Shown here: piece by piece, positions 7,055-7,291 of the stretch | How positions within the stretch are numbered: position 1 is the stretch's first letter | Layout of the letters: the number at the start of each line of letters is the position of its first letter | Assembly: GCA_007119395.1 (NCBI GenBank) | Contig: SKPS01000254.1 | Location: 1-7,291 of the forward strand | Direction: 5' to 3' | Origin: Lentimicrobiaceae bacterium | Lineage (GTDB): Bacteria; Bacteroidota; Bacteroidia; Bacteroidales; SKPS01 | DNA length: 7,291 nt | Made by a program: the position numbers and the translations under genes | The notes under the pieces: generated by a model | What the model was told of the DNA's origin: nothing | Databases searched by the model: none | The model's input: the letters and a program-made list of their open reading frames with translations, nothing else

Positions 7055-7119
7055 CAAAGAAAAACCGCCGCAAGGCGGCTTTTTTTTTGCCGAAAGCCGA
7101 AACAAAAACTTGTTTTTGA
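7039..7119. repeat. Direct repeat, copy 1: ssrA 3' end plus terminator
   Basis: These 81 bases match 7211-7291 exactly. The copy begins at the last bases of the tmRNA T-loop (AAT of TTCGAAT) and includes the 3' strand of the T-stem, the 3' acceptor strand, the downstream terminator and an A/T-rich inverted repeat (CAAAAAC 7103-7109, GTTTTTG 7112-7118). The identity breaks on the left at 7038 (G against T). The right limit is unknown, because copy 2 meets the window edge. Confidence 0.93.
7065..7088 (+). terminator. Rho-independent terminator of ssrA
   Basis: The stem CCGCC (7065-7069) and GGCGG (7074-7078) closes a GCAA tetraloop of the stable GNRA type. One C and nine T follow, and the A-run before the stem can pair with part of the T-run. 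It lies 10 bases after the tmRNA 3' end. Confidence 0.9.
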
Positions 7120-7140
7120 GAAGGGTAAAGGCGAAAAAAA

Positions 7141-7176
7141 AGCCTGACGAACGCAGTGAGGCAGGTTTTTCTTTGG
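7141..7176 (+). terminator. Possible second terminator-like hairpin
   Basis: Between the two direct repeats, GCCTGAC and GTGAGGC can pair with one G-G mismatch around a GAACGCA loop. The stem is preceded by eight A and followed by AGGTTTTTCTTT. The stem is weaker than that at 7065-7088 and the T-run is interrupted. It may be a backup or degenerate terminator, or chance. Confidence 0.4.
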
Positions 7177-7210
7177 ATACAAGGAGCACTTGCCACAGGG
7201 ATCACGCAGT

Positions 7211-7291
7211 AATCCCGGCAGCTCCACAAAGAAAAACCGCCGCAAGGCGGCTTTTTTTTTGCCGAAAGCCGAAACAAAAACTTGTTTTTGA
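7211..7291. repeat. Direct repeat, copy 2 (runs to the window edge)
   Basis: This is an exact second copy of 7039-7119, offset by 172 bases, and it stops only because the window ends. It carries the 3' half of the tmRNA T-arm and acceptor strand without the 5' partner strands, so it is not a functional tmRNA end; GATCACGCAGT precedes it instead of the T-stem. It also carries a second copy of the terminator. Confidence 0.93.
7237..7260 (+). terminator. Duplicate copy of the ssrA terminator
   Basis: CCGCC, loop GCAA, GGCGG, then C and nine T, identical to the terminator at 7065-7088 and part of the direct repeat. It could stop transcription that reads through the first terminator. Confidence 0.8.

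Noticed and set aside
7103..7118. A/T-rich inverted repeat CAAAAAC-TT-GTTTTTG as a separate terminator
   Set aside because: The loop is only two bases and no T-run follows; it is reported only as part of the direct repeat.
6926..7277. Minus-strand reading frames with peptides such as WSCRDSNPGPNKQ and VELPGFEPGSK
   Set aside because: These are antisense translations of the tmRNA T-arm and acceptor end and of the downstream repeat, a well-known source of false protein predictions beside tRNA-like genes.
1..7291. CRISPR array, insertion sequence or toxin-antitoxin pair
   Set aside because: No regularly spaced repeats, transposase motifs, terminal inverted repeats or paired small genes are visible in the window.

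Overview
The window looks like a chromosomal segment from a member of the Bacteroidota, most likely the order Bacteroidales. Three things point there. The tmRNA encodes the degradation tag GETNYALAA, which is typical of Bacteroides relatives. Four genes carry the Bacteroidota-type -7 promoter box TAnnTTTG just upstream. Start codons lack Shine-Dalgarno sequences and sit behind A/T-rich or very short leaders. The genus cannot be fixed from the sequence alone.

Layout from left to right: (1) Positions 1-2086, minus strand, hold a two-gene glycosyltransferase operon. A complete GT4-type enzyme (956-2086) overlaps by the 4-base ATGA a second glycosyltransferase (959 down to 1), which runs off the left edge and is open throughout. 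(2) Positions 2087-2327 are a divergent intergenic region with two short tandem arrays (five 8-base units, four 9-base units). The arrays abut the -7 box of the glycosyltransferase operon. (3) Positions 2328-3680, plus strand, hold a complete class I hexameric glutamate dehydrogenase (gdhA) followed by a clear intrinsic terminator. (4) Positions 3837-5144, minus strand, hold a polytopic membrane protein of the O-antigen ligase/polymerase (Wzy_C) family. (5) Positions 5145-5242 are a compact divergent promoter region. (6) Positions 5243-6466, plus strand, hold a WbuB-like GT4 glycosyltransferase. (7) Positions 6661-7054, plus strand, hold ssrA (tmRNA), followed by an intrinsic terminator. At least 81 bp, starting inside the T-loop of the tmRNA and running past its terminator, are repeated exactly at 7211-7291, up to the window edge.

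Three glycosyltransferases and a ligase/polymerase-like membrane protein suggest surface polysaccharide or O-antigen/LPS assembly. Cytoplasmic glycosyltransferases would build a lipid-linked glycan, and the membrane protein would ligate or polymerise it on the periplasmic side. That shared role is inferred from family membership, because the genes lie in separate transcription units. gdhA (ammonia assimilation or glutamate catabolism) and ssrA (rescue of stalled ribosomes) are housekeeping genes interleaved with them.

I do not see a complete novel system here. The observations most worth a second look are the duplicated 3' end of ssrA at the right edge, a classic integration-site position, and the tandem arrays occupying the -33 region of the glycosyltransferase operon promoter.
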